Shown: piece by piece, positions 37,060 through 48,600 of the stretch
How the letters are laid out: each line of letters starts with the position of its first letter
How positions within the stretch are numbered: the stretch's first letter is position 1
DNA from: Symsagittifera roscoffensis
Taxonomy: Eukaryota > Xenacoelomorpha > Acoela > Convolutidae
Length of the DNA stretch: 64,000 bases
Reading direction: 5' to 3'
Assembly: GCF_963678635.1 (NCBI RefSeq)
Contig: NC_087063.1
Coordinates: 7,412,386 to 7,476,385 of the forward strand
The notes under the pieces: model-generated
The model's input: the letters and a program-made list of their open reading frames with translations, nothing else
What the model was told of the DNA's origin: nothing
The model's database searches: none
Program-made: the position numbers and the translations under genes

Positions 37060-38412
37060 TCATCTCGCGTTCTTCGCCTTCGAGGTACCAGACCCAGACG
37101 TATTTGACACCGTAGTCTGCTTCAACAGTGCCTCTTCATCATCGGAGCTAATCACGATCTCCATTGGTATGGCGAATACTTTGCATGCAGTCTCAAACAA
37201 CTCAAGTCGCCTGCTGTAATCTATCGCGTATATCGACTCCGCCGTTGGTGTCTTCGATTCCCGATATTTTGTTACATTTTCCTCAATCCATCGTAGAGCC
37301 AGCATCGTGCTAACCACCAAGATAGTCACCTTCTGCTGATGATCGGGCAATCCTATCGACCGAATTTCTTCCACATCCAATACCAGGCAGAGGTTTGCGT
37401 GATCAGGATACCACACCGTTTGTGCCAGACAGTGGCATGGACATTCCCCATGTGTGAGGTCAATACTCTTAAGGTTGCGCTCTCCCAAGGCTTCTAGGAG
37501 AGGTTCAAGTTCCATCATCTTCTCGTGTATCGCATCGTTCTCCTCCATGTTTGGAGCACCACCCATAGGTTTCCCGATCACGTTTTGTCTCTCGTGGTCA
37601 CTTGTGTTTTCACTTTCCAAACCCAAAAGTTCTTCCCCCCAGATTTCACTCAAGTCATCCCTCTGTTCTCTCGGCACTGTTCCTCGGATTTTCCTCAACA
37701 ACCTGTGTGAGTGATGCGACATCCGAGCCAGTCTTACACACTTGGGCACTGAGAAGGCCTTGTCAATTAATACCCTTTGGCTGGATACCTCCACCATCGC
37801 CATGTGCAATGGGTAGTGGCTGCCGCATAGGTTGGCCATCACTGACCCCACTAAGGACTTCGCATTTAGAGGTAGACCACAGGCTTCGCTCATAGGTAAC
37901 CCCATTTCCGCTTCAAGTCCAACCTTCCAGCTTTTGATGTGTTTCTGGGTTACCTGCAACACCCCGGGCCATGACTCCACGCTCAACGCGGTCACCAAAT
38001 GGTGTTCAGACTCTAGCGTCTCCAGTGACTGCAGACTGCACATTCTCGAGAAGAATCCCAGAGCTGTTGCTATATTCACCGTGGTACTCGCGTAACACTC
38101 AGCCACTATCTTTACTTCACTCTTCTCCCTCTCTGTGATATCTTCAAACCAAGTGACTAGATCTTCTTTTTGGAAGGACTGTATCCTAACGCATGACCGT
38201 CCATCACAGGTGTGCTCGCCATTTCCACACGTCGAGTCAAGACAATTACCCGGCTCCATTTTCTTCACCGAACCTAGTTTACTCGTCGCTTCGCTTGACT
38301 CCTTCACCTGAGGCAAGATCAGCTTATGCACTATACTCAATGTTGCCAGATCTTCGTCCTCCGCCGGTGCTAACCTCACTCGCTCCGTGACTTCCTCGAG
38401 AATCAAACCCAA
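37060..38412 (-). pseudogene. Accessory frame, 450 codons, unknown function
   Basis: Last and longest open frame of the block downstream of the Gypsy pol. No ATG starts it. It begins where a GA microsatellite (plus-strand tctctctctctctc near 38420) has shifted the frame of the preceding segment, so it is probably the C-terminal part of a longer protein. Visible traits are a small Cys cluster at residues 57-74 (CLDSTCGNGEHTCDGRSC), an acidic and charged middle, a hydrophobic VTILVVSTMLALRWI segment near residue 370, and a Lys/Ser-rich tail. I do not recognise a family. Base composition is GC-richer than the flanks. Confidence 0.45.
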
Positions 38413-38920
38413 GCTCGGTCTCTCTCTCTCTCTTCACTGTGTCTATCTTCTCTGTCCAAAACTTTAGTAGCTCCGCTACCTCGTAGTTCCCGTGAGCGCC
38501 TGCGGCTTCCGAGTCCAGGAAAGGGTTGTACGCCATCCCCATCACTCCAGACACGTACTGATACTCTCCCTTCTTATTGGGTTTCAAGTACTCTCCTGAC
38601 GAGGCCAAGTTACGGTGTACTTCGTGTCCCTCCTCAAACTTCTTGTTGTAGAATCTCCGTATCTCGCCTAACTTCCTGTGGCTCTCTAGAGACTGCTTGG
38701 AACCATCCTCCTTTTCTATCCCAGTACTCTGGTATACATTCAAGATAACTGCTGAGATCCTCCTTTCCACTGCCTTACTCCCGATTGCTCTTTGTTGACA
38801 TGCTAGGATGGTGCTGTCAGTCATCACCGACATTATCCACCTCAAGAAACAAGTAGCGTCTTTCCTCCTTGCCAGGCTCAAGCCTGAGTTATCCCTAGCA
38901 AGATGTTGCATCAATGTCTG
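38324..38920 (-). pseudogene. Accessory frame, about 196 codons, unknown function
   Basis: Directly continues, in the same frame, the segment at 38921-39697 after an in-frame TAA (38921-38923). It contains LARRKDATCFLRWIMSV and a Lys/Glu-rich central part (HRKLGEIRRFYNKKFEEGH). The frame is lost at the GA microsatellite near 38420 and reappears in the 450-codon frame. No homology recognised. Confidence 0.4.
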
Positions 38921-39697
38921 TTATATTTCTAGACTTTTTCCACTCAGTTTCAACTTGTCATGTGAGGTCAGCGTTTCTAATTCTATTCCCACCAGGCTAT
39001 ACGCGAACATCAATTGTCCCGCTGTTCTAACGAAGGGATTCGCCATCAATGGCGACGCCGATGAGGATGTCCTCATCGCTTCTTCAAAATGATCCCTCAA
39101 CAAGTTCTGCCAAGTTCTCTTCAGTTGGCTCCCCAATTCTAATTTTTTAATCTCAGCCTTCTGTTGGGTAGCCCAGTTGCGTCGCTTGCGTGACATTCCA
39201 CTGTCGAGTTTCTTTAGGCACTCTTCCAGTTCCTTCAATGTTTCCAGGGCCACCCACCACGGCCGGGAGGTGTTCCTCGTTTTATTCTTCTCAAGAGGTT
39301 CACTAGTTACTTGCTTCCCAGTGGCCTGGTGTTCATTTGAGACCCATTCTTTGCCAACGTCTACTTCCCATGTCTGCCCGCTCGTCGAACCTCGTTTCAT
39401 CTTCGTCCTCTGGGGCTTGAAGTCTTCTTCCGCTGTCGAGTTGGTGGAAACCTCCATCTCTCTTTCTACCTCGAGCAATTTCCTTGGTTCGTAGCTACTC
39501 TTGTGGGCTGTTGTCTTCCACCGTGCCAGAACCGTGGGAGCCGTCTCTCTCAGGTTTTTCTCTGAGACTGCGTCCGCCGAATGACTACCCAACCCTTCTA
39601 CCTCTCTCTTTCTCTTGCAAGACTTCACATCTTTACTTGGGGGCGTTGCCGTTATCATCACTGATTCGACGTCTTTGTCTCCATCCAACCCTTCCAA
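38921..39697 (-). pseudogene. Accessory frame, about 258 codons, unknown function
   Basis: Basic, disordered-looking protein (KSCKRKREVEG, PQRTKMKRGSTSG) with a helical stretch WVALETLKELEECLKKLDSG and an RKRRNW basic patch that could bind nucleic acid or act as a nuclear signal; this is inference. Its 5' end overlaps the preceding frame at a G7 run (plus-strand ttgccccccctgg near 39705), which marks a slippage frameshift. Confidence 0.4.
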
Positions 39698-40430
39698 CTC
39701 TTGCCCCCCCTGGTCGAGCCTTAAGGATATTAGTACTTTTAATTATATTAAAAGTCCCAACTTTATCCCCCCTTACACCTTCAATTATTTTATTAACAGT
39801 TTTTTGTTTCCGAGTAGAGCTGTCTTTACACTCGTCTTCTTTGGTCTTCAGTGGCGCCTTTCTCAATTCGACCATCTTGCTCAGCAGCTCTCCTCTTGCT
39901 TTTTCATCCAGACCTGTTCCCATCAGGACAGGTTCACCGAACTTCACCACCGTGCTCCACAGTTTTTCCTTGAAATTGTCTAGAGTGATCTCGCTATTCA
40001 CCTCTCGATTAAACTCTCTCAAGAGTTCTCGCCAAGCGTTCTCATCCAGAGTCCCTAGTAACATGGTCTTTTTTCCCTCGAAGGTATTCTTTTCGCTTTC
40101 CTCTGCACTCAAGAGTATCATTCCCATATTGGAAGTCTCGCTCATCAGTGGCAACTCTATATTCTTGCGGGGAGATGAGGTCAGAGGTGGCGTGGCAGTG
40201 TCTGCCCAATCTTCTCCGCTCAGATCTTTCAACAGTTCTTGAGTGGTGAAATCCTCCTCTGCTGGTTTTGGTTCAGGCGTGTTCCCCACTTCCATCTCCT
40301 CTCCTGTCTCACTGAGAGTCTCATCCATGCTTTCTTCTCCTGACTCGACTCTCCTTCTCTCAAGTATACTCCTGAACCGATCTTCTACAGGGCCGCTTCT
40401 TTTGTCTACAGGGGTGATGGTGTCGTCGGA
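39633..40430 (-). pseudogene. Accessory frame, about 230-265 codons, unknown function
   Basis: The open frame extends upstream of its first ATG (40328) to about 40430, joining the previous segment through a frameshift near 40415. It is very acidic at the N-terminus (MDETLSETGEEMEVGNTPEP), then has helical segments such as DENAWRELLREFNREV. It ends in a frame shifted at the G7 run near 39705. No domain recognised. Confidence 0.4.
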
Positions 40431-40978
40431 TCCGATTTCTTGTATTCCATCAGAGCCACATACAACGGGCCTGCTGCATCCAGCTCCTCCCCTTCCTGTC
40501 TCATCTCCACCTGTTCTAGTCCGTAAGGCGCCCGGTGTTTTCTTGTGGCAAACTTCATTTCGTCCTTTAGCGCAATGTTTCCTTCTTCTAAAATCATCCT
40601 ACCATCGTCCCACACGGGTAACATATTCTCCCAACCCGCCCGATCAAGCGTTCTCAAGATCTCTCGCACCTCGAACTTTGGGGGCATTGAACCTCTCATC
40701 TTCTTCACTTGAGTCGTCCATGAGTTTATTTTTATATCACAGGTGTGAAAATAGACCGCTGCGGTATAGCCGATGAATAGGGGATCCCAGCCATCGGTGA
40801 ATTCCCTTTGCTGCCTCTCAGCCGCTGCTCTCGCAAACAGGGATGGATCCACCAGGGAACTGTTCATTCCCAGGGTCATCCTCCTGACCGTTGGGAACTC
40901 GGGAATGGTTGCCGGCAAGATTTCCTTCTCTAGTATTGCCTTAGCTCCCTTTTCACCAATTCGAAGCTTTTCTTCCAT
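40406..40978 (-). pseudogene. Accessory frame, about 190 codons, unknown function
   Basis: Overlaps the upstream frame by 49 bp in a different register, consistent with a single frameshift in a longer protein rather than a separate gene. It contains DGWDPLFIGYTAAVYFHTCD and PPKFEVREILRTLDRAGW. No family recognised. Confidence 0.4.
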
Positions 40979-41715
40979 GCGGGAATTCTTAAGATCTCTT
41001 GTCCACTCGCCGTCAGGGGATTCAAGTTCCAGAACTTGGGATAAGTTTCGATGGGGCCTTCACGTTTTCCCCCCATCCTGCACTGCAGTTGCCCTCGGAA
41101 ATTGTATACCATCAGCTCGGGATCTTTCACTTTTCCAAAGAGTACCGTTTTAATCATTTGCGCCCTCAGCACCTCTTGCTGACACCAGTTGAGTGCCGTC
41201 CCATCCAACACACTTATCAGGCTCAAGAGTGCCACGAAGTTGCGGTAAGCCGTCATTAGAGGATCTGGAAACGCGTATGTTACAGCTGGTCCGTAAATGT
41301 AGGTTACGACCTCCTCCAGCCCCCGGATTATCCCCATTGGGTCCGATCTCATCGCCAGGCACAGGTCTGTCAACAGAGGCATGCCACCATTCACTTGTCT
41401 CCCTTCGTCTTTCGTTTTCGGGTTCTTCTCCTCGCCAGTCATATATCGATTCTGCATCAGGAGATAATCCACCAGCAGCGTCTTTAGTCCCGCAGCACAT
41501 TTATATGAGTAGGTGTCTATGCTCGAGTGGGTTTTCCCCATCGACAGGGGCTCCCCATATTTCGTCAGTCGATGAAATGACACCAGCTCACCATGGGTCA
41601 GGAGCACCAGTGCCAGATATCCATCAATCCGTAGTGTTTCCACACCCCGACTGAACATATACGCTGGACCCATGTTGAATAGGTACCTCGAGTAAACTAG
41701 GTACAGGGCCAACAA
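40930..41715 (-). pseudogene. Accessory frame, about 261 codons, unknown function
   Basis: Helical-looking protein segment (FNMGPAYMFSRGVETL, HRLTKYGEPLSMGK, FVALLSLISVLDGTALNW). Just upstream, 41720-41835 is open in another frame and reads as similar helical sequence (LKKDHEILKFLSPCWEKEF), so two frameshifts separate it from the segment at 41965-42345. The size and composition could suit a capsid-like helical domain, but I see no diagnostic motif. Confidence 0.4.
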
Positions 41716-41964
41716 AAGCTTATAAGCATGCTCAGTATTTCTTGCACAAAGGCTCCGAAAATGGTCTCCTTTGCACTAAACACTCCAGCCATGAATTCCT
41801 TCTCCCAACAAGGACTCAAGAACTTGAGAATCTCGTGATCTTTTTTAAGTCCTCAGCTCACCCTTTGCGTGCTCCCTCCAGAATCCCCCGATTGTGACCT
41901 CGTTTGCAGCCGTGACGAACCTGGTCACCGTCATCTCCCTGCTCTCGGCCACTTCCAACTGCTC

Positions 41965-42345
41965 CTAAAGAAATCTCCAGATCTGCTTCACAAGAGGTGG
42001 GGCCTTCTCCTTTGTCTTCTCTGTGGCGTTTTCAAGCCTTGGTGTAAGGAACGGCCACCTGCCTCTTTCTTGCGTCAGTCGGTACACCATCGACTCCAGT
42101 TGCTTCTCAGTTGCAGCCACATTTTTTCTCTCATTACTTGGTCCCCTTGACTTACTGGTGGAGCTCGTGATGGTCAAATCCATACTTCGAAACCACAAGC
42201 TGGCCGTCAAGTGACTTATTATTGGGTGGTCATCCCCTATAACCGGGCTGAATTTGAGTTGTCTGGCGAAATTCGATATCTCTAGCAAGAGGACTTCATC
42301 CAATACAATGAGGATATCTGCTAACTCATAGAAGCCCCTCTACGC
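41965..42345 (-). pseudogene. Accessory frame, about 125 codons, unknown function
   Basis: Open from about 42345 with an in-frame TAG at 42340-42342 where the text reads SHA-stop-RGFYELADI. It contains VLDEVLLLEISNFARQ and a Lys/Glu-rich helical part (EKQLESMVYRLTQERG), and ends at a TAG (41965-41967) followed in frame by EQLEVAESREM. It is joined to the SGNH-containing protein through the short repeat at 42394-42450, which shifts the frame. Confidence 0.4.
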
Positions 42346-42393
42346 GTGGGACACATCTGCCCACGCCGCCGCCAGTTCTGACTTGCGAAGCCT

Positions 42394-42450
42394 CAACTTC
42401 GTCCGTTCTCAATTTCGTCCGTTCAACTTCGTCCGTTCCAACTTCGTCTG
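42394..42450. repeat. Short tandem repeat (about 15 bp, four units)
   Basis: Four units of caa(c/t)ttcgtccgttc with spacings of 16, 14 and 15 bp. On the minus strand it would encode a Lys/Arg/Thr/Leu-rich repeat. The unequal spacings change the reading frame, explaining the break between the neighbouring frames. Confidence 0.75.
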
Positions 42451-45419
42451 GTCCGCCATGCATTCACCTCGGCTATGAAGATCAGAACCGCATACACAAA
42501 CTGCAGAGCGGGAGGCATGCTCGCGTACCCGGGGGACGTCGTGAATACCACACTTGTCTTAGATCCAAACCGTGAAGCGACGTTCTCCTGCACCTCATTC
42601 ATCTCTGCAAACAACGTCTGGATAGCTTCCCAGATTTTCTTTTATGCAGGCTCATCGCCCTTGAGTTGCTCAACAAACCCAGTCGCATGCAGGTGGTCAT
42701 TCATTCCTGCAAACAGTAGTAGCTCGGGCTCGCAAGGCATCTCCGATTTTATCGCGACCACCAGGGTTAACATTTGGTTCAACTCAGCCCCTGGCAGTGA
42801 GTATATCAGAGTCTCCGGCCAGAACAATTTGGGAGACGTTCCCTCGAAGTCCGATCCCGCCACGATGATCACCCTCGCGGCAGCTGGATCTGCTCTGTCG
42901 TAAACTGCTAAAGTCTTGGCCAATTGGGCGTTCCCGCAGGGTTTCCCATATCTAGGGTCGTCCGCCAATCTCGTACCCTCATAAGCGGCATCTGGCAGTT
43001 CCATTTCTCTTGGGTTCAGTAGTTTGTCCACCACCCTCAACTGCGCTGGAGTTGCCAACCTGATTCTGGCAATGCTTGTTCGGTGCTTAAGGAGCTCCAC
43101 TATGAGTCCCGGACTCCCCAGCAACTTGAGAGGTCTGTAGTTGATAGGTCCCATGACTGATCTTGTGGGAATCCCAGTCAGATCCGCCGTCTCCATCGTT
43201 CTCGCCCTTGAGAAATGCGTTTCGTGAGCCTTCAACCAGTCCACGCACTGGTGTCTACTCAAGTCCTCGTGTGACACGCGCTCGAGGCCCAGAGCTTCCG
43301 CCAACTCTTGTCTGCACTCCAGGTCCTCCAAGTCCAGCTCCTTTACCTTCTCCAGATACCTCGATCGGCTTGTCTCCGCGGGTCTCTCCACCTTCTTGCT
43401 CTCTACCACTACCACCGAGGACACTACCGAACTCTGGGGTGTTGGTGACGTTGCTTCCTCGGCCTCCATCGGTGCGGCACCCGGTAATCTGGTCCGGCTA
43501 CTTCTCGAGCTGTCTCTAGAAACGACCCTCGCCCCCAGGCGACTGGATAGGGTTCTTGAGGCGAGGAAAGGGGGATTTGGAGGTGGTCCGAATGTGAATT
43601 GGGCCGTCTCCAGCAAGTCTGCCTCCAACGCGCTTATATGCCTTTGGAAAACGCCATTCAACTATTCCACCCCCTTAGGCCTGTCAAAATGGATTCCATC
43701 TGAGGATGCATCGTCGGGGAAGGCAGCTCACTCCATTTGCTCGGCTACATCCAGCAATCAAATGGGAAGGACACTCCTCTGATGTGTTTGCCTGACTACT
43801 TCGTTCAGGTTCCGTACCTTCGTATTCATCTCCATCGCGTGTTGGTCAGCCTTCATATTGTAAGGGAAGGTACACACTGTGAGTATGGCAGGATCAATTT
43901 GAATCCGTAACTCCTCAACGATGCAGCTCATCTTGTCATGTAGCCTCATGACCTTCCTTGACTCCCCTCTGGACACGTCATTAGTCCCGATCATTAGAGT
44001 TACCGTGAAGACTCTTGCCATCCCTAGCATCTTAAGTGATGCCAATATCTGTGGCGTTGCAACTCCAGCGAAACTCAAGATCTGCCAATGCGACTGCCAA
44101 TGCGACTGAATCCGGGTCAGCACCCGCAGCAGGCTGTCCCCTATGATTAGGTGGACCGTACCCTCCGGCACACGTGGCTGCGTATAGTATTCCACCCAAG
44201 ACGCGTCGTGGAAGCAATCACTCCTGACTCTTTGTGCTGTGCTCCAATCCATGCGATTGTGCCTGTGGTATCTGCCCTCCGTGTTCTTCTTGTAACTTGA
44301 GATTACCACACTCCTGATCGGTTGCTCCCTCCAAGTCGGGGGTAACTCCACTCTGGCTGGACTCTCACGATTTCTCAGCTGTAGTCTCTAGTTCAATTCC
44401 TCCAGACGCGACGAGCTTTCGCTCACCTGACTGCCGCTCGGGATTGAACTCGGAGTATACCCCGGCAGTGCGACGTCAATCAATGGGCGTATCGGTTGTG
44501 TCTCTAAACCATGCAAGGAGGACGTTGACTCAGTCGGTATCCATACCTCCAACCCCTCGTTCATGTGTTCCTGAGCCGCGCAGTCTAGGTTAAACCGTCC
44601 CTTCGATCTGGGAGCCTCATTCACTTCCATACGTGACTCTGGTCTTGAACCGGCGGCCGTTCGCTCCTTGGGCCTGGCTCCCTTCTGCATGTCGAGCTCG
44701 CGTTGTCGCCGCTGGATTCTCTCAAGTTCCGACTTCAGCTGTTCACAATTCGCCGCATTCTCTCGCACCCTTTATTCTTGCTGGTGCTCGGCCTTCAGCA
44801 TATCGAGTTCCCGCCGCGCTTGGTCCTTTTCAATGACCGCCTGATCTCTCTCCAGATTTGCTTGATTCCTCTCGAGCTTCGCTTGATCCAGGTCGAGATT
44901 CGCCTCGTTCCTCTCCCTCTGTGTCCTCTCAAGTTCTCTTTTCAGACTACTGAGGTCAGGATACGCCTCTTCCGTTTGCTGCGCTCGCGTCATAGAGGGT
45001 GTCTTACTCGTGTGTTGGCCCGATGACCTTGCTGATTGTCTGTTTGGTAGTGGGAACTCCCCTGCGCCATACTCGGTGTTATTGCTCAAGCCAGGATTCC
45101 TCGCCAAGTCGAATCCCCTCACCCCTCCATCCACATTCCAGGACAGCCATCTGGTTAGCTCTTGGTTGGATATGCCATCAGTGCTGTAGCCGACCATTAA
45201 AACCGCTTCTGTTGCAGACTCCCTGCATTCACCCTGCTCTTCCAATCGGAGGATGGCGTTCAGCATCACCGCCATTCTCTCATCCACTTGGGTGTAATCC
45301 AGATCCCTCAAGCGTCTGTATAATTCATCAAGCGTGGGCTTCTTCAGAGCCGCGGGCATGGACTTCCAAAATCGATCTGCCATTTGTTTAAACTCTGGAT
45401 GATCTTGCGCACGTACCAA
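42423..45419 (-). pseudogene. Coiled-coil plus two SGNH-hydrolase-like domains (accessory protein of the Gypsy-like element)
   Basis: One reading frame runs from 45419 to about 42423, interrupted only by in-frame stops (44772 TAA, 44388 TAG, 43758 TGA, 43728 TGA, 43662 TAG, 42642 TAA). Order: a helical N-terminal part (from QMADRFWKSM); a long Glu/Arg/Asn/Gln coiled coil near 44700-44960; then an SGNH domain with block I GDSLLR (Ser codon at 44133-44135), block II AGVATPQIL, block III IGTND and block V DGIH (43689-43700), so the Ser, Gly, Asn and Asp/His positions are all present. A second, degenerate SGNH-like domain follows (VAGSDFEG, LLFAGMNDHLH at about 42650-42860). Coiled coil plus esterase is known in CR1/L2 LINE ORF1 proteins; here it lies beside a Gypsy pol. 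Domain calls are from motifs only. Confidence 0.55.
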
Positions 45420-45545
45420 CTTGAGAATTACCGTACCACTTGGGAATTACCGAACCACTTGAGAATTACCGTACCACTTGATAATTACCGTACCACTTGA
45501 GAATTACCGTACCACTTGAGAATTACTGTACCAACTTGAGTACTT
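45419..45545. repeat. 19-bp tandem repeat (about six units)
   Basis: Units of accacttgagaattaccgt, some with single changes (ggaatt, ataatt, accgaacc). It lies immediately upstream, in the minus-strand sense, of the coiled-coil/SGNH frame, where a promoter or leader would be. 19 bp is not a multiple of three, so it is unlikely to be translated. Most units contain CTTGAG, the word enriched across the whole element. Confidence 0.85.
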
Positions 45546-45949
45546 GTGAATTAACTTTTTCAAGTGTTGCTTGACTGTGGGTTCGTTCAAGGGCTTTTTT
45601 TTCTTTCAGTTGAGTATAGTTGGGTAGTCAATTTGACTTAACCAAATCAATCTGAAAATAAAAGTTGATCTTTAGACTAAAATGCTATGTTCCTAACCTA
45701 AAACCCCCCCTGCCATTATAATTAAAACTTTATCCTTTTCGTTCTACTAAAATAATTCAATTGGAAGTTTTCTAGGAGCATGCAGATTCATTTTATGTTT
45801 TAGCACCATCAATCATTTAAAATTTAATTGTCATGCCAATCACTTTTAAGATCGTTTTACCTGTTCCGTGCCCCAATACCTAACTTGAGATCCCTTCATG
45901 CCCAGCTCAAGACCCCCATGTTCCCAACTCAGGCAATACTCAAGTAGTA
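45546..45949. other. Non-coding gap between pol and the accessory block
   Basis: About 400 bp of AT-rich sequence with no open frame of interest. It separates the end of the macro-like region from the 19-bp array, so the accessory block may have had its own promoter or splice site. No clear TATA or splice signals were identified. Confidence 0.4.
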
Positions 45950-46381
45950 TTACCTGTGCAGCTGTACCATTATCTCCGTTTCTGCGAAGACCACGTGTAG
46001 GATAGCATATAGTTCCCTTGGGCTCAGCTTGCCCCTGTTCGGGTCATAGACCGGCATTGAGACTTCTGTTATTCTTCTTTCAATCATGAAGTCTCGCAGT
46101 CTCGTTGGTGCCAACATCACGTGTTCAGGATCGATCGTGTTCCTCTCACTGACCCTCGTCACTAAGAACCACAGGTATTTGCCTGGGACTTAAGCAATTG
46201 ATGGTGGAAGCGCAGCCATTCCTCCCAGCCCCGGTCTCTGTCTGAACAGAAACTCCACGTTCTGGTATTCTCTCTTGAAGTCGGCCTCCAGTCTTGATTT
46301 GAAACTCATATCCGCCGTGATACAGATTGCGCTAGTCCTGTCCGACAGAATGAAGTCGCTATCCGTTATCAGGATGTTCTC
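45950..46381 (-). pseudogene. Macro-domain-like region at the C-terminus of the Gypsy polyprotein
   Basis: The last part of the 504-codon integrase frame (from ENILITDSDF) plus the 70-codon frame that follows a single in-frame TAA (46190-46192) reads, end to end, like an OARD1/TARG1-type macro domain. The correspondences are a GDLF-like ITDSDF; an SLAHCISxD-like SAICITADM; a YIYYLIT-like YLWFLVT; and an LSMPRIG-like VSMPVYD followed by a GKLSPRELYAILHVVF helix and a final beta strand. Macro domains bind or cleave ADP-ribose. Here the glycine loop and the GCGLD motif are replaced (DMSFKSR, YDPNRGKL), so ligand binding is doubtful. The match is by eye and needs a profile search. Confidence 0.45.
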
Positions 46382-48600
46382 CGAGTATTCATTGGGTATT
46401 TCAAACTTCGTTTTGAAATTCCGTCCTATGGTAGGCTCAGCCTCCTCCCCATCCAGTTCCAGTTCGCTCGTTTCTCTCACTTCCTTGAGTTTCTTTATCA
46501 TCAAATTTTCGGTGTTGGTAAGTCCTACCCCAACTCCCCAGACAAAAATATTTATCGACGTCCCCGTCGATGGTGCTGGGTCTAAATTATCTGGTGGAAT
46601 CTCGAGTGGCCTGTCTGTTGCTGTCCAGCCGAAGAGGGGTTCCTCCGTTTTCATGTGCTTTCCCGCTGATACGTCAACTTGTTGGATGCTTTGTCTTTCG
46701 CCGCCTCCGTTCTTGACATCGCGTATCCATTCTAATATCCTCAAGTTCGTATTCTCCCTCCTCTCTATTTCGCTCTGTTCCAAATCTGTCTCTCGTTCTG
46801 GTGTCGAGTAGTCTTCCTGCGGGTAATGTTCATTATCATTGATAATTTGCCATTCATCATAGGCTGCCAGCTCGCCCACACTTAGTAGCTCGTCGGTTAG
46901 TTCATCGGGCTGTATCTTATCAATCAAGAAATCATCTCCGTACCTGTTGTACCTCATGCCTGTCCGTTTGCGATTGCCACTCCTAGTCCCCGCTGGTATT
47001 GCTAAGTCTGGTTCTGTCCACTTCGGCACCTCCCCCTGCTCCGGATCGTTCCAGTCTTCTTCCACAAAGGATTCCGCCTCAGATTCCGCTTCTATCTTTT
47101 CATTGTCATCCAAACTCAAGTTCTCGTTGCCATCATTTTTTTCTCTGGTGCCTTTTTCGTTCACTTCACACGCTGGCTCCACCAGTAGGTTTTCAAGTCC
47201 CTCCATGTCCTGTGGTATACACCAGTCCTCTGGGGATGGGACGTGAGGCTTCAGATTTTCATATTGTGCTGCTCGCCCCGTACTCAAGCGGTAGAACCGT
47301 TCTTGTCGGTGCACCTCCGTTATCATGAATGGCCCTCTCCATTTCTTAAGTAGTTTCTTTGTCCATTTGGGCGGTATGACGTTCTGGAAGACCCACACGT
47401 ACTGGCCCACTTCATATGGCTTCGCCTGTAATATCTTTTCATCATATTTCTTGCGCTGTCTTATTTGTGCTTGCGCAGTGTTCCTCCTGCAGAGCTCGTT
47501 TAGTTCCTGTTGTCTCCTGGTCGCTTCTTTCACGTAAGCTTGAGGCGACGACCTCTTACCTTCGTATTCCGGGTAAAAGAATGTCAGGGGCATTGCTCTC
47601 TCCCTGCCCGTCAACATCATGAAAGGACTGATGCCCGTTGTTGAGAGTTGCGTACTGTTGTACGGCCCTACGACTTGCGGTAGATATTTATCCCAGTCCG
47701 TCATTTATCTTGAGCAGTATACCCTCAGCATCTTCACCAACGTTCTATTCTGTCTCTCTACCAGCCCGTTGGTCTGAGGATGGTAGGTCGTCGAGTGTGC
47801 TTGAGCAATGTGTGACCTCTTCGTCAATTCTTTTGTCAAGTCCCCCACAAAGGCTTTGCCGTTGTCTGACTGAAAAATCATTGGACAACCCTATCGTGAT
47901 ATCCAATGCGTTATCAAGTGGTCACAAGTCTCCTCTGCTGAGGCTGTCTGACACGGGACCGCTTCTGCCAACTTTGTGAAGTGATCTATTATAACCAGTA
48001 TCTGGTTATATCCCGACTCTGTCATGCAGATTTTTTGATGGTCTATCTGCACCACCTCGTTAAATTCCGAGCTTTCAACATACTTGAGTGGGAACTTCAT
48101 TTTCCTTGGGTCTTTTACTTGCAGGCATGCCAGGCATGCATTCACCCATCTCTCGCAAGCTTTCCTTAATCCTGGCCAATCAAACCTGTGAAGTATTCTC
48201 TGTTGCTTTTTGTCTATCCCCTGGTGCCCCATCTGATCGTGCGATCTGAATAACAACTCCGTCCGATACAATTGTGGTAATATGACGAGGTTGTGTTTGT
48301 GTAATATCTTCTCCTCATCTTTCCTCTTGCATGCTACCACCCCATCAGATGTGTGATAGAGTAAATCTTTTCTTTCTTTGTAGAAATAGCTCAAGATCTT
48401 GTAGCTGTCTTCCTCGAGTTCCCCTTTCTCCTTGGACCTCGTCCGGATCCATTTGGAGAGGTTACTTATCATCTTGTCATTCTTTTGGGCCCTTATCAGG
48501 TCCGACAGCCTATATCTCGCTTTCACATGTTCCTTTAGTGCCATGATCTGTCCATTCATTTCCCCAGGGTTGTGGATGTCATCCTTCAGTTTTACCTATA
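46190..48600 (-). pseudogene. Ty3/Gypsy integrase with GPF/Y-type C-terminus
   Basis: Minus strand, two main frames (48559-47891 and 47704-46190) plus the open stretch between. The zinc-binding part shows SHDQMGHQG and NACLACLQ (H2C2). The core has the first Asp in VVQIDHQK, the second in IFQSDNGKAF (about 47860) and the Glu in TNGLVERQNRT, so the D,D,E triad is present. The C-terminal region has KKWRGPFMITEV, the GPF/Y motif. A long acidic spacer (roughly residues 170-330 of the last frame) leads to the macro-like region. Breaks are a TAG after HWISR (47891-47893), a TAA before MTDWDKY (about 47705) and a TAG at 48596-48598. Integrase inserts element cDNA into the host genome; this copy is inactive as read. 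Confidence 0.8.

Noticed and set aside
39484-40242. 252-codon plus-strand frame, and other long plus-strand frames at 37454-44836
   Set aside because: They lie antisense to the minus-strand accessory frames, have Ser/Pro/Leu-rich shadow composition and no domains; the minus-strand frames contain the recognisable motifs.
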